Source: Firmicutes bacterium ADurb.Bin153 (GTDB lineage Bacteria > Bacillota > DTU025 > MWDF01). From it: a stretch of DNA of 64,000 nucleotides. Below, piece by piece: positions 15,549-24,157 of the stretch (positions are counted from its first letter, which is position 1; each line of letters opens with the position of its first letter). The stretch is taken from assembly GCA_002070415.1 (NCBI GenBank), contig MWDF01000005.1, forward strand, positions 1 through 64,000. Direction: 5' to 3'. The notes beneath the pieces were generated by a model. The model saw only the letters and a list, made by a program, of their open reading frames with translations. It was not told the origin of the DNA and ran no database searches. Made by a program: the position numbers and the translations under genes.

Positions 15549-16958
15549 CTACAGCCACCTGTCCGATATTAAGTTGGTTATGTAGTATTCGTCAGTGCCC
15601 AGATTATCCTCTTCGTCAAGGTAACCGGTAGCATCCGCGCCGTACCAGATCGGCAGCGATGAACGAGGTATCCTCTCGTAACGGATTTCGAAATGCGAGT
15701 TAGGATTGAACACATCACAGATCACGGAGCCATAGAAATCGGGTACGCTGGCCGAACCTTTCACGATGACCGTCGCGTTAGGGGCATATATCATTGACGG
15801 GGCGTTCTCAAAGTTACCACCAAACGTGATTGTGCCGGTGGTGCCGGCTACGATATGGCCGCTCAAGGTCGGAGTGCCTATCGCCGTGATATCCATCGAT
15901 ATATCAGCCCTGAGGGATATTATATTGGCCCTAATATATGCATTACCGCCGATCTTTATGTCATTGCTTCCCATATAGATGATGTTCACCCTGCCTAACC
16001 AGCAGTTGGCGCTATGAACGGCGGGGGTGCTCTTCAGATTGCATGTCTCGGTGCATCCGATCTTCCCATTGATATCCAGGCCGTTATCCACTATCAGATA
16101 GACTACCCCGGGGTTGTTGAACCTCAAAGAACCGCTCTTTATCGTCAGGCTGTTGCAATGATAGATAGTAGGGGCTGACTTCGACGCGCTGTTGGACCAT
16201 ACTGTGTCGCCGTTGATTACGACGGCTCCTTTCTCCGTCCCCGTGAACTCGAGTTTCCTGGGTATCCTGTAGTTTCTCAGCTCGGCTAGGATATCGGGCC
16301 AGGCAGGATCAAGAGGATCGACATGAATGTCCCTCTGGATCTCACTCGGCGTATTAGGGTCCAACGGGTCGTTGTATGCAACGATTTTCCCGGAGATGAC
16401 ATCAACCTTATAGTCATTGCTCAGTTTCTCGTCTGCGTTCGCCGTGGATTTCGTAAAAAGCGCGCAGTCGACCAAGCCGAATGGCTTATACTCTGTAAGC
16501 GAATATTTAAGTTGTATGGATGCCTCATGGGTGAACTTCCCAGACGTACCCACGGATGTCAGTTCCAACCTGCCCGTCTTTGTGCTCGTGTCTTTATATG
16601 ATTTCGCCGTTATCACGAAATTGCTCAGCCCTTCAGGACTAATCGTCCCGCCCGCCTCGTAGAAGCCCTTAATGCCGTGGGACACAAGCTCGTCCACGAA
16701 TGTGGAGACATCCTCCTGGTATTCCTGGATGTTGTTTTCGGTCACATCGCCCGGGATTTTCGTCAGATAGTCCGTAAGGGCCGCTACGCTGCCCCGGGCT
16801 ATATAGAAAGCCTTGGCCAGGTGTTCTTCCCTGATTGCTGAAGTAGCTTCATAATAGCCGAAGATAGAAAGCCCAAAACCGAGCATTATCAGCACTATTA
16901 CGAAAAGGAGCACTAACGGAAGGGCTATGCCTTTCTGGTTCCTGATTCTACTACGCAT
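15549..16958 (-). CDS. PilX-like pilus assembly protein (pilin-like N-terminus)
   Basis: Probable minor pilin or pilus-tip component exported by a type IV pilus machinery. A short basic leader ends in QKG, followed by a hydrophobic helix (IALPLVLLFVIVLIMLGFGLSIFGY); the usual Glu at mature position 5 is missing (Leu). The rest (about 50-469) is a secreted domain rich in beta-strand-like repeats with conserved glycine turns (about 220-430), resembling right-handed beta-helical or polymer-forming folds. 469 aa. AGGAGG is 9 nt before the ATG. Third gene of the pilin trio. Confidence 0.8.
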   Translation of the reverse strand: MRSRIRNQKGIALPLVLLFVIVLIMLGFGLSIFGYYEATSAIREEHLAKAFYIARGSVAALTDYLTKIPGDVTENNIQEYQEDVSTFVDELVSHGIKGFYEAGGTISPEGLSNFVITAKSYKDTSTKTGRLELTSVGTSGKFTHEASIQLKYSLTEYKPFGLVDCALFTKSTANADEKLSNDYKVDVISGKIVAYNDPLDPNTPSEIQRDIHVDPLDPAWPDILAELRNYRIPRKLEFTGTEKGAVVINGDTVWSNSASKSAPTIYHCNSLTIKSGSLRFNNPGVVYLIVDNGLDINGKIGCTETCNLKSTPAVHSANCWLGRVNIIYMGSNDIKIGGNAYIRANIISLRADISMDITAIGTPTLSGHIVAGTTGTITFGGNFENAPSMIYAPNATVIVKGSASVPDFYGSVICDVFNPNSHFEIRYERIPRSSLPIWYGADATGYLDEEDNLGTDEYYITNLISDRWL

Positions 16959-16980
16959 CTATACCCCCTCCTTAGGGTGA

Positions 16981-17505
16981 TCACTTCCCGAAGATTATTT
17001 GAAGATAGTCTTCACCCGGTATCAAAGTCGATGCTTGGTTGTTTTCCAGCAACATCGTGCTGGCTATCGTGTAGTCCCTGTCCTTCTCGACCCCCGTAGC
17101 ACTGAAAATTACGAAATACTTGCCCGCAGTGCTATCATACGTCACGTCGAATGAAAGGTCCATGAACACATAGGCTGTCTCGAGGTTTCCACTCGGCCTT
17201 ACATACCTTAGCGCGTATGGGGGCTCATCCCCTACCCTTTCGACCATGAATTCCCCGGTACCGGGTGCTCCGCCCGAGTATTCGGCCCTTACGTTTATTG
17301 CGGTCCTCAGGTCCTGGCTGACGATCGTCGTCGCGAGCCTTGCCTCCTGCTGGATCTTTGCCTGGTTGCTTCCCAACGTGAATGTCCTCGTGCCGAACAG
17401 GAAGAAGGACAGGGCGGCAGCCATCACGAAGCCCACTACAACTATCACGAGTATAAGCTCGACCATGGTTACTCCCTTGTCATTCCTGAGCTTCTTGAAG
17501 ATCAC
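16981..17505 (-). CDS. Type IV prepilin-like protein (PilW/PilJ-like)
   Basis: Prepilin with a class III signal: basic leader MIFKKLRNDKG, cleavage before V, Glu at mature position 5 (VTMVE), then a 20-residue hydrophobic helix. The body (about 35-174) looks like a pseudopilin globular domain with an ARLATTIVSQDLRTA helix. 174 aa. GTG start with GAGGGGG 8 nt upstream. It lies between the two other pilin-like genes with gaps of 22 and 17 bases. No prepilin peptidase or assembly ATPase is in the window. Confidence 0.88.
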   Translation of the reverse strand: MIFKKLRNDKGVTMVELILVIVVVGFVMAAALSFFLFGTRTFTLGSNQAKIQQEARLATTIVSQDLRTAINVRAEYSGGAPGTGEFMVERVGDEPPYALRYVRPSGNLETAYVFMDLSFDVTYDSTAGKYFVIFSATGVEKDRDYTIASTMLLENNQASTLIPGEDYLQIIFGK

Positions 17506-17522
17506 CTCGGTTGCCCCCTCCC

Positions 17523-17885
17523 TTAAAGGTTCTTGGGGATGAATGTCCTTAGCTCAACTTGTTCGGACCCTACCGTACTATTTCCGATCCCATCGATGAT
17601 CGTCCCGAAGACCTTGACGGTGTGGTAGACGTCTACCTTCGCTGGTATGGTACCGTCAAAGGAGAACGTGATGGAATCCAAGTTATCCGTAGTTCCTGTT
17701 GCTATCTTGCCGTCGATCTCAGACTTCGCTGCATCGATAGCCTCGGTTTTGTAGCCGGCGCCCACTATCCATCGGAAATTACTGCCATATAATCCAAGCA
17801 GGGCGACGGCCACGACCACCAGTATCACAGCGGCTACGATGACCTCAACAACCGTGAATCCTTTCTGATTGGATAGCTTCCTCAT
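17523..17885 (-). CDS. Type IV prepilin-like protein (PilV-like)
   Basis: Short prepilin with leader MRKLSNQKG, cleavage before F, Glu at mature position 5 (FTVVEVIVAAVILVVVAVALLGLYG). The remaining roughly 85 residues form a small beta-rich domain. 120 aa. AGGGTG precedes the ATG. First of three pilin-like genes, 23 bases after rluB and probably co-transcribed with it. Confidence 0.87.
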   Translation of the reverse strand: MRKLSNQKGFTVVEVIVAAVILVVVAVALLGLYGSNFRWIVGAGYKTEAIDAAKSEIDGKIATGTTDNLDSITFSFDGTIPAKVDVYHTVKVFGTIIDGIGNSTVGSEQVELRTFIPKNL

Positions 17886-17908
17886 ACTTTCACCCTCTTT
17901 CTCATGGG

Positions 17909-18622
17909 TTACTCGTGTGTTACACCAAGTTCCCTGATCTCCGCTTCAGTCAGGTAGCGCCACTCGCCGGTCTTCAGGCTTCCGAGCCTTAGAGGTCCCA
18001 TGGCCACCCGCTTGAGGCTCAGGACCTTGCTGCCCACCGCCTCCAGCATCCTTTTCACCTGCCTCTTCCTTCCTTCATGGATGGTAACCTGTAGCATGAG
18101 GCCCGATGGATGCATCAGCTTAACCTGCGCAGGCGCCGTCATGGTTTCATCTAACATTATTCCTATTCGCAATAACTGTAAATTTTCCTCTTTTAGAGGG
18201 CTACTTAAAGAAACGTTATAGGTCTTGTCTACGTTCTTACCCGGGTGTGTGAGCCTGAAGGCTAGGTCGCCGTCGTCCGTCAGAAGAAGGAGGCCCTCCG
18301 AATCGAGGTCGAGCCTCCCTACCGGGAAAACCCTGTGCCCCTTCGCATCCACGAGCGAGGTCACCGTCATCCTGCCCCTGTCGTCGGTTACGGTAGTGAG
18401 GTAGCCGCGCGGCTTGTTCAGCATGATGTACACAAAGTCGCTGGCGGGCTTTATCGGCTTTCCGTCCAGCGATACAGTATCCCCCGGCATCACTTTCGTG
18501 GAAAGGTCCGTCACCTGCGCGCCGTTGAGAGTAACCCTGCCATCTTCAATGAACGCCTCCGACTTACGTCTGGAGGCGATACCGCAAGAGGCGATGTATT
18601 TTGCGATCCTTTCGCCCGTCAT
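17909..18622 (-). CDS. rluB: 23S rRNA pseudouridine synthase, RluB/RsuA family
   Basis: Converts a specific rRNA uridine to pseudouridine (position 2605 for RluB). An S4 RNA-binding domain spans about 1-60 (RIAKYIASCGIASRRKSE). The catalytic domain follows with GRLDLDSEGLLLLTDDG (catalytic Asp about 104), LNKPRG and EGRKRQVKRM. 237 aa. Its ATG overlaps the upstream stop as ATGA. The position next to scpB/scpA is the usual Firmicutes arrangement, favouring RluB over RsuA. Confidence 0.92.
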   Translation of the reverse strand: MTGERIAKYIASCGIASRRKSEAFIEDGRVTLNGAQVTDLSTKVMPGDTVSLDGKPIKPASDFVYIMLNKPRGYLTTVTDDRGRMTVTSLVDAKGHRVFPVGRLDLDSEGLLLLTDDGDLAFRLTHPGKNVDKTYNVSLSSPLKEENLQLLRIGIMLDETMTAPAQVKLMHPSGLMLQVTIHEGRKRQVKRMLEAVGSKVLSLKRVAMGPLRLGSLKTGEWRYLTEAEIRELGVTHE

Positions 18623-19260
18623 TCCTTGAACCTTTCCAGGTCCTCGTTGGAACCTATGGTGACGAGGATGTCGTTCTGCTTGATTATGTCGTTCGCGCCG
18701 GGTGTCAGGATCCAGTTGTTGCCCGATTTCACAGCCACTATGTTGACCCCGTACTTCGCCCTGACGTCTATCTGCTTGAGTGTGCGTCCGACCACCTTCT
18801 CGGGGGCTTTTATCTCCAGGATCGAAAATCTCGGATCGAGCTCGATCAGGTCTATGAAATTGTTCGATAGTATCGAATGGGCGAGCCTCTCCCCCGCTTC
18901 CTTCTCAGGGTAGACGACCCTGCTGGCCCCTACGGCCTGGAGTATCCTGCCGTGCATCTCGTCCTTCGCCTTCGCGATCACGTTCGGTATTCCGAGCTCC
19001 TTGAGGATCATCGTGCCCATCACCGACATCGTTATGTTCGAAGCGGTGGTTATCACCGCCACGTCCGCGTTCCTAATGCCGATGCTCTCCATCGCATCGC
19101 GGTCCGTCACGTCGGCGGCTACGGCATGGGTAACGAAATTTGCGTATTTCCTTACCTTCTCCTCCTCCTTGTCTATCGCGAACACCTCGGCGCCCTCGTC
19201 GATCAGCTTAAGCGCCATAGAGACACCGAACACACCCAGTCCGACAATTGCCACAACCAT
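18619..19260 (-). CDS. TrkA/KtrA-type potassium-channel regulator (RCK domains)
   Basis: Cytoplasmic gating subunit for a Trk/Ktr K+ transporter. Residues 1-125 form a Rossmann RCK_N domain with GLGVFGVSMALKL binding ATP/ADP or NAD; about 135-213 form the RCK_C (TrkA_C) domain. 213 aa, typical of KtrA. AGAGGTG lies before the ATG. No KtrB/TrkH membrane partner is in the window. It sits between scpB and rluB and overlaps rluB by 4 bases, an unusual place for it. Confidence 0.92.
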   Translation of the reverse strand: MVVAIVGLGVFGVSMALKLIDEGAEVFAIDKEEEKVRKYANFVTHAVAADVTDRDAMESIGIRNADVAVITTASNITMSVMGTMILKELGIPNVIAKAKDEMHGRILQAVGASRVVYPEKEAGERLAHSILSNNFIDLIELDPRFSILEIKAPEKVVGRTLKQIDVRAKYGVNIVAVKSGNNWILTPGANDIIKQNDILVTIGSNEDLERFKE

Positions 19261-19289
19261 CTGAATACACCTCTTGTCTTTCGACGTTT

Positions 19290-19838
19290 CTAGTCCAAAC
19301 CCGGCAGCTTGGGTCCTTCGGCATCTTCGATCCCTTCAAGGCCGGGGAGGGATCTCAGGTCCGCGAGGCCCATGTAGACCAGGAATTCCTTAGTAGTGCC
19401 GTACAGTATCGGACGCCCGGGGGCGCTCTTGCGGCCCTTCTCGGTGATCAGGCCCCTCTGCGCGAGGGTGATCAGGGCGGATTCGGCTCCCACTCCCCTT
19501 ATCTGCTCGATCTCGGCCTTGGTGATAGGCTGCTTGTACGCGATTATCGCCAACGTCTCCATGGAAGCGTCCGTAAGCGCCGTGTGCCTTATGGCGGCCA
19601 GGTAGCCGGATATGTCTTCGGCGAGCGAAGGATGTGTCGAAAACGCCACACCCTCGCCTATTCGCACCAGCCTGAGCCCTGAATCCGGCCTGTCGTAGGC
19701 TTCTTCTATGTCCTTCACCAGCATGGACATGGTATTCCTGTCCACCCCCACGAAGCTGGCCAGGTCGTCGACATCAACGGGTTCCGGGGAAGCGAAGACG
19801 ATGCCTTCAATCAGCGCTTTCATCCGCAGCAGGTCCAT
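19290..19838 (-). CDS. scpB: Segregation and condensation protein B
   Basis: Kleisin-interacting subunit of the SMC-ScpAB condensin, acting in chromosome organisation. Tandem winged-helix domains are visible (about 5-75 and 90-160, with ETLAIIAYKQPITKAEIEQIRGV and LITEKGRKSAPGRPILYGTT). 182 aa. GGAGG lies 6 nt before the ATG. It overlaps scpA by 32 bases, so translation is coupled. Confidence 0.97.
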   Translation of the reverse strand: MDLLRMKALIEGIVFASPEPVDVDDLASFVGVDRNTMSMLVKDIEEAYDRPDSGLRLVRIGEGVAFSTHPSLAEDISGYLAAIRHTALTDASMETLAIIAYKQPITKAEIEQIRGVGAESALITLAQRGLITEKGRKSAPGRPILYGTTKEFLVYMGLADLRSLPGLEGIEDAEGPKLPGLD

Positions 19839-20601
19839 CTTGCGCCTCCTCCCTCCAAGCCATCCAGATCGGAGCGTCCGTAGATGCCTGGCTTATGGTT
19901 ATGATCCCCATCTTCGCAAGCTCCAGAAGCGCCAAGAGGCTTCCTATGAGCGCGCCCATGTCCTTTATCGCCCCGAGGGCCCTCATGAAATCGACGCCCT
20001 TCCTGTTCTTCAGCGCGCCGAGCAGCGAGTTCATGAAATCCGCAAGCGGGGTCTCCTCGTACGGTGCGGCTATCGCCGCTTCCCTGTTCCTGTCCCCGAG
20101 CCTTTGGATTATGTCCCAGAAGTCGTCTACGAGCACGCCCTCCAGCGGATTTCCCTGCCATCTCACGCCGAGCTGTTCGTACCTGCCTCGCCGGTACATC
20201 CTTGAAGCTTCGGCCTCGAGCGCCTTGAGCTTCCTTGCGGCGTCCCTGAACACCTTGTATGCCCTCAACCTGTCGACGAGCAGTTCTGCGGGGTCGGGAC
20301 CCTCCTCTTCCCCCTGGGAAGCCTCCAGGTCCTTCCTCTTTGGCATCAGGACCCTCGCCTTTATGAATATCAAGGTGGCGGCGATCACCAGGAATCTGGA
20401 TGATTCTTCCAGGTCGGGCCATTCAAGGGCGCTGATCCTCTTGAGATAGTCGTCGGTGATGTCCGCCAGCGACACTTCGCATATGTCCACCTTGCGCTGC
20501 TCAATGAGCTCCAGCAGGAGGCTTAAGGGCCCGCTGTATCCTGCGGCGCTGAAGCCCGCCGAACCCGCCCCCGTCGTACCTTGGGCAAGCACGGTAGTCA
20601 T
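19807..20601 (-). CDS. scpA: Segregation and condensation protein A (kleisin)
   Basis: Bridges the SMC heads in bacterial condensin. The N-terminal signature YSGPLSLLLELIEQRKVDICEVSLADITDDYL (about 22-54) and the C-terminal winged-helix (LLALLELAKMGIITISQ) are clear. 264 aa. The first roughly 20 residues (Gly/Ala/Thr-rich) precede the conserved start, which is a little long. Its start overlaps the trpS stop (ATGA) and its end overlaps scpB. Confidence 0.97.
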   Translation of the reverse strand: MTTVLAQGTTGAGSAGFSAAGYSGPLSLLLELIEQRKVDICEVSLADITDDYLKRISALEWPDLEESSRFLVIAATLIFIKARVLMPKRKDLEASQGEEEGPDPAELLVDRLRAYKVFRDAARKLKALEAEASRMYRRGRYEQLGVRWQGNPLEGVLVDDFWDIIQRLGDRNREAAIAAPYEETPLADFMNSLLGALKNRKGVDFMRALGAIKDMGALIGSLLALLELAKMGIITISQASTDAPIWMAWREEAQDGPAADESAD

Positions 20602-21578
20602 GCGAGGTGCATCGCCGCCCTTACCTTCTTCATCGTCGCCTCTGCCTTCTCGCGCGCTCTTGCAGAGCCTTCGGCCAGTATCTCATCAACTACCGACGGG
20701 TCGGAGGCGAGCTTGACCCTTCTTTCATGGATGGGGGCGAGCATCTCGAGCATGGAGGCCGCAAGGCGCTTCTTGCACGCTACGCAGCCTATCTGGGCGC
20801 CCTCGCACTCGGACCTAACCTGTCCTACCATCTCGGGGAAGAACGCGGAATAGTAGGCATAGACTGTGCAGATGTCAGGATGGCCCGGGTCGGTCTTCCT
20901 TATCCTTGCCGGGTCGGTCACCATCTGGGATATCGACTTGGCAACCGTATCCGGCTCGTCCGACAGCGCTATGTAGTTGCCGTAGCTCTTGCTCATCTTC
21001 CTGCCGTCCGTCCCCGGAAGGAGCGGGACGTTGTTGAGAAGGGCGTCCGGCTCTACGAGGGTGTCGCCGTAGAGGAAGTTGAAGCGCCTTGCCATCTCCC
21101 TTGCGAGCTCCAGATGGGGCAGCTGGTCCTGCCCTACCGGCACGGTGTCGGCCATGTAGAGCAGGATGTCCGATGCCATGAGCACGGGATATCCCAGGAA
21201 GCCGTAAGTTTGTATCTCCCTGTCGGACATCTGCCTGAGCTGCTCCTTGTAGGTGGGACAGCGCTCAAGCCAACCCAACGGGGTCACCATCGACAGGATC
21301 AGATGGAGCTCTGCGTGCTGCTTCACCTGCGATTGCACGAACACCGTCGACTTCTTCGGGTCCACACCGGCGGCGAGCCAGTCCAGGGCCATCTCCCTTA
21401 TCAGGACCGGCAGCTCATCGGTGTGCTCGTAGCCCGTCGTGAGGGCGTGCCAGTCGACTATCGGGAAATTGCAGCTATACACTTCCTGAAGTTTCACCCA
21501 GTTCCTCAGCGTAAGGTAGTTGCCCAGGTGCAGCTTTCCGGTCGGCCTCATCCCGCTTAGTATCGTGCCCTTCTTCAT
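20598..21578 (-). CDS. trpS: Tryptophanyl-tRNA synthetase
   Basis: Class I synthetase charging tRNA-Trp. HIGH-type motif HLGNY (about 17-21), KMSKS in GRKMSKSYGN and the PVGQDQLPHLELAR segment are intact; CEGAQIGCVACKKRL near the C-terminus is usual. I start at ATG 21578 (MKKGTILSGMRPTG), 7-8 nt after GGAGG, rather than 15 codons upstream. 326 aa. No T-box leader is visible in the 52-base gap. The cognate tRNA-Trp gene is at 5450. Confidence 0.97.
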   Translation of the reverse strand: MKKGTILSGMRPTGKLHLGNYLTLRNWVKLQEVYSCNFPIVDWHALTTGYEHTDELPVLIREMALDWLAAGVDPKKSTVFVQSQVKQHAELHLILSMVTPLGWLERCPTYKEQLRQMSDREIQTYGFLGYPVLMASDILLYMADTVPVGQDQLPHLELAREMARRFNFLYGDTLVEPDALLNNVPLLPGTDGRKMSKSYGNYIALSDEPDTVAKSISQMVTDPARIRKTDPGHPDICTVYAYYSAFFPEMVGQVRSECEGAQIGCVACKKRLAASMLEMLAPIHERRVKLASDPSVVDEILAEGSARAREKAEATMKKVRAAMHLA

Positions 21579-21630
21579 CTGAAATCCTCCGATACGCAAA
21601 TTTCGATTGCAATTGCCTTTCAATTGTATA

Positions 21631-22938
21631 TCACTCTATGGTCTCGTAGACAAGTGGAAGGCTGTCCGCCCTTTCCGGGCTGAAGGAGTACGCCTTCTCG
21701 CAAGACATCAGCGCGCTGGCGGCGCAGGCGTCGCTTCGCGCATAGATCGTAGCGTACGCCTCCCCGGCTTCGACCCTGTCGCCTACGTGCTTCCTTATGC
21801 TTATGCCCACGCCGAAATCAACAGGGTCCCCCTTCCTCTTCCTTCCGGCCCCTATCGTCACCGACGCCTTGCCGAGCTCGAGCGCGTCTATGCCCTTGAC
21901 CCAGCCGCATTCCTGGGCGATGGCTTCCCTTACTATTCCCGCGAGCTCGAACCTGGACGTGTCCTCGATGTAGGAGGCGTCGCCTCCCTGCCTGCTGACC
22001 ATCAGAGCCAGCCTGTCAAGCGCGGCCCCGCTCCTCAAGGCCTTCATCAGGTCCTCTTCTATGAGGGCGCCGTCGCGCCCGTCGCCGGCGCACCTTATCA
22101 TTAGTATCGCCAGATGGAGCACTATGTCTAGGAGCCTCGAGGGTTTAGGGTCCTTTAGCGTCTCGGCCGCCTCTATGACCTCAATGGCGTTGCCTATGGC
22201 AGTTCCAAGCGGCTGGTCCATGTCCGTGACGACCGCGGCCATGCGCCTTCCGGACGCCCTGCCTATGTCCACCATCAGGCGGGCAAGTTCGACCGAGCTC
22301 TCTACGTCGGGCAGGAAGGCCCCCCTTCCCGTCTTGACGTCGAGGACTATCGCATCCGAGCCCGAGGCGAGCTTCTTGCTCATAATGCTAGACGCCATGA
22401 GCGAGATGTTGTCGGTAGTCGACGTCACGTCCCTTAGGGCGTAGAGTATCCTGTCGGCGGGGGCGATGTCGGCCGTCTGGCCGGATACCGCGATGCCTAT
22501 GTCCTTTACTTGCTCTATGAACTGCCTCTTCGTCAAGTCGACCCTCATGCCGGGGATGGATTCGAGCTTGTCCAGCGTGCCTCCGGTATGCCCGAGCCCC
22601 CTGCCCGAAAGCTTGGCGACTGGATAGCCCAGCGCCGATACGAGGGGCGCCAAAATCAGCGTCGTCGTGTCCGCTACGCCTCCGGTCGAATGCTTGTCCA
22701 GCTTTATGCCGGGTATCTCGGAAAGGTCGAGCATGTCTCCCGATTCGGCCATTGAAAGGGTTAGGTCCACGGTCTCGCGCACATCCATGCCCTTGATCCA
22801 TACGGCCATGAGCAGCGCCGCCGCCTGGTAGTCGGGTATCTCGCCGCTGACTATGCCGTCGACGAAGAAGTCTATCTCTTCCCTGCTGAGCCTGCCTCCG
22901 ACCTTCTTCTTTGCGATTATATCCTGGATGAGCATCAT
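21631..22938 (-). CDS. pdp: Pyrimidine-nucleoside phosphorylase
   Basis: Phosphorolyses thymidine/uridine to base plus (deoxy)ribose 1-phosphate. KHSTGGVADTTTLILAPLVSALG (about 81-103), LSGRGLGHTGGTLDKLESIPG and SSIMSKKLASGSDAIVLDVKTGRGAF are the family signatures. 435 aa. The ATG at 22938 overlaps the deoB stop (ATGA) and has GGAGGG 7 nt upstream. Works with phosphopentomutase DeoB, the gene just before it, in nucleoside salvage. Confidence 0.96.
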   Translation of the reverse strand: MMLIQDIIAKKKVGGRLSREEIDFFVDGIVSGEIPDYQAAALLMAVWIKGMDVRETVDLTLSMAESGDMLDLSEIPGIKLDKHSTGGVADTTTLILAPLVSALGYPVAKLSGRGLGHTGGTLDKLESIPGMRVDLTKRQFIEQVKDIGIAVSGQTADIAPADRILYALRDVTSTTDNISLMASSIMSKKLASGSDAIVLDVKTGRGAFLPDVESSVELARLMVDIGRASGRRMAAVVTDMDQPLGTAIGNAIEVIEAAETLKDPKPSRLLDIVLHLAILMIRCAGDGRDGALIEEDLMKALRSGAALDRLALMVSRQGGDASYIEDTSRFELAGIVREAIAQECGWVKGIDALELGKASVTIGAGRKRKGDPVDFGVGISIRKHVGDRVEAGEAYATIYARSDACAASALMSCEKAYSFSPERADSLPLVYETIE

Positions 22939-24137
22939 CCCAAAGCCCTCCGTTCTGCCCCTATCATGCTGGTGCCGGGAAGGTCCCAACGCAGCCCCAG
23001 CCAGTCTGCCGCGGTCGCGCCCACATCGGCGAAAGTGGACCTGGTGCCCAGGGGTACGGGCTTATGGCCCTTACCCCAGACGAGCACGAACGGCATCTCC
23101 CTGCTGTGGTCGGTGCTAGGCGTCGTGGGGTCGTTCCCGTGGTCGGCGGTGACAATCAGCAGGTCGTCTGCGCCCATGCGCTCCATCGCGCCCGCTATGA
23201 GGCCATCGACTTCCTCCAGCGCGGATGCCATGCCGCGTATGTCGTTCCTGTGCCCGTAAAGCATGTCGAAATCCACGCAGTTCGCGAAGACGAGCCCCGG
23301 GCGGTCCTCCCCGAGCGATTGGACGAGCGCTTCCATGGTCGCCCTGTTGCCCGATACGTGCCTGGACACGGATATGTTCCTGTTAGCGAAGAGGTCGTCT
23401 ATCTTGCCGCATCCCGTAACATCCATGCCAGAGTCCACGACTAGGCTGAGCAGGTTCGGCACCGGCGGCTCGACTGCAAAGTCGCGCCTCTTCTCCCCGA
23501 TCCTCGCGTAAGATCCGCTGCCGCCCTTGAAGGGCCTCGCTATCACCCGTCCCACCTCGTGTTCGCCCGTAAGGATCCTCCTTGCGGCCCTGGACGCTTC
23601 GTAGAGCTCCTCAAGGGGTACAACGTCCACGTGCGAGGCTATCTGGAAGACCGAATCACCTGAGGTGTAGACTATGAACCTGCCCGTCCTTACATGCTCG
23701 TCGCCGAAGTCCTTTATCACCTCGGTGCCTGAATAGGGCCTGTTGCAGAGCACGCCCCTTCCGGTCGCGGAGGAGAAAGCGTCCAGCACATCGTCCGGGA
23801 ATCCTTCGGGATACAACGGGAAAGCCCTCTTAAGCACTACGCCTGCCATCTCCCAGTGGCCAGTCGTCGAATCCTTGCCGGGCGATTTCTCCATCATCCT
23901 GCCCCAGCTTGCGGTCGGGCGCTCGGCAGGGTCCAGCCCCGGGGCCTTCTTGCCCGACAGGGCGACCGCGTTTCCCAGGCCCATCGAGGAAAGCGTCGGC
24001 ATCGTAAGCCCTCCGGCCTTACTTGCGGTATTGGCCAGGGTGTTGCTGCCCTCGTCCCCGTAGAGTCCCGCGTCCGGCATCTCGCCGGCGCCTATTCCGT
24101 CAAGCACCAGTATTATCGCGCGTTTCGCTGCGCCCAT
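22935..24137 (-). CDS. deoB: Phosphopentomutase
   Basis: Interconverts (deoxy)ribose 1- and 5-phosphate, feeding nucleoside sugars to the pentose-phosphate pathway. Alkaline-phosphatase fold with metal sites: LDGIGAGEMPDA (D13), KDSTTGHWE, VDFDMLYGHRND and TADHGNDP. 400 aa, normal. The ribosome-binding site is weak (AAAGGA 11-12 nt upstream). Overlaps pdp by 4 bases; xerD lies 20 bases upstream, as in B. subtilis (ripX-drm). Confidence 0.97.
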   Translation of the reverse strand: MGAAKRAIILVLDGIGAGEMPDAGLYGDEGSNTLANTASKAGGLTMPTLSSMGLGNAVALSGKKAPGLDPAERPTASWGRMMEKSPGKDSTTGHWEMAGVVLKRAFPLYPEGFPDDVLDAFSSATGRGVLCNRPYSGTEVIKDFGDEHVRTGRFIVYTSGDSVFQIASHVDVVPLEELYEASRAARRILTGEHEVGRVIARPFKGGSGSYARIGEKRRDFAVEPPVPNLLSLVVDSGMDVTGCGKIDDLFANRNISVSRHVSGNRATMEALVQSLGEDRPGLVFANCVDFDMLYGHRNDIRGMASALEEVDGLIAGAMERMGADDLLIVTADHGNDPTTPSTDHSREMPFVLVWGKGHKPVPLGTRSTFADVGATAADWLGLRWDLPGTSMIGAERRALG

Positions 24138-24157
24138 GCTCGTTTTCCGTCCTTTGC

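Noticed and set aside
20607-21560. 317-aa plus-strand open frame opposite trpS
   Set aside because: Shadow of trpS with no recognisable domain.
21579-21630. T-box or trp-type attenuator before trpS
   Set aside because: The gap is only 52 bases, with no T-box sequence, terminator or leader peptide.
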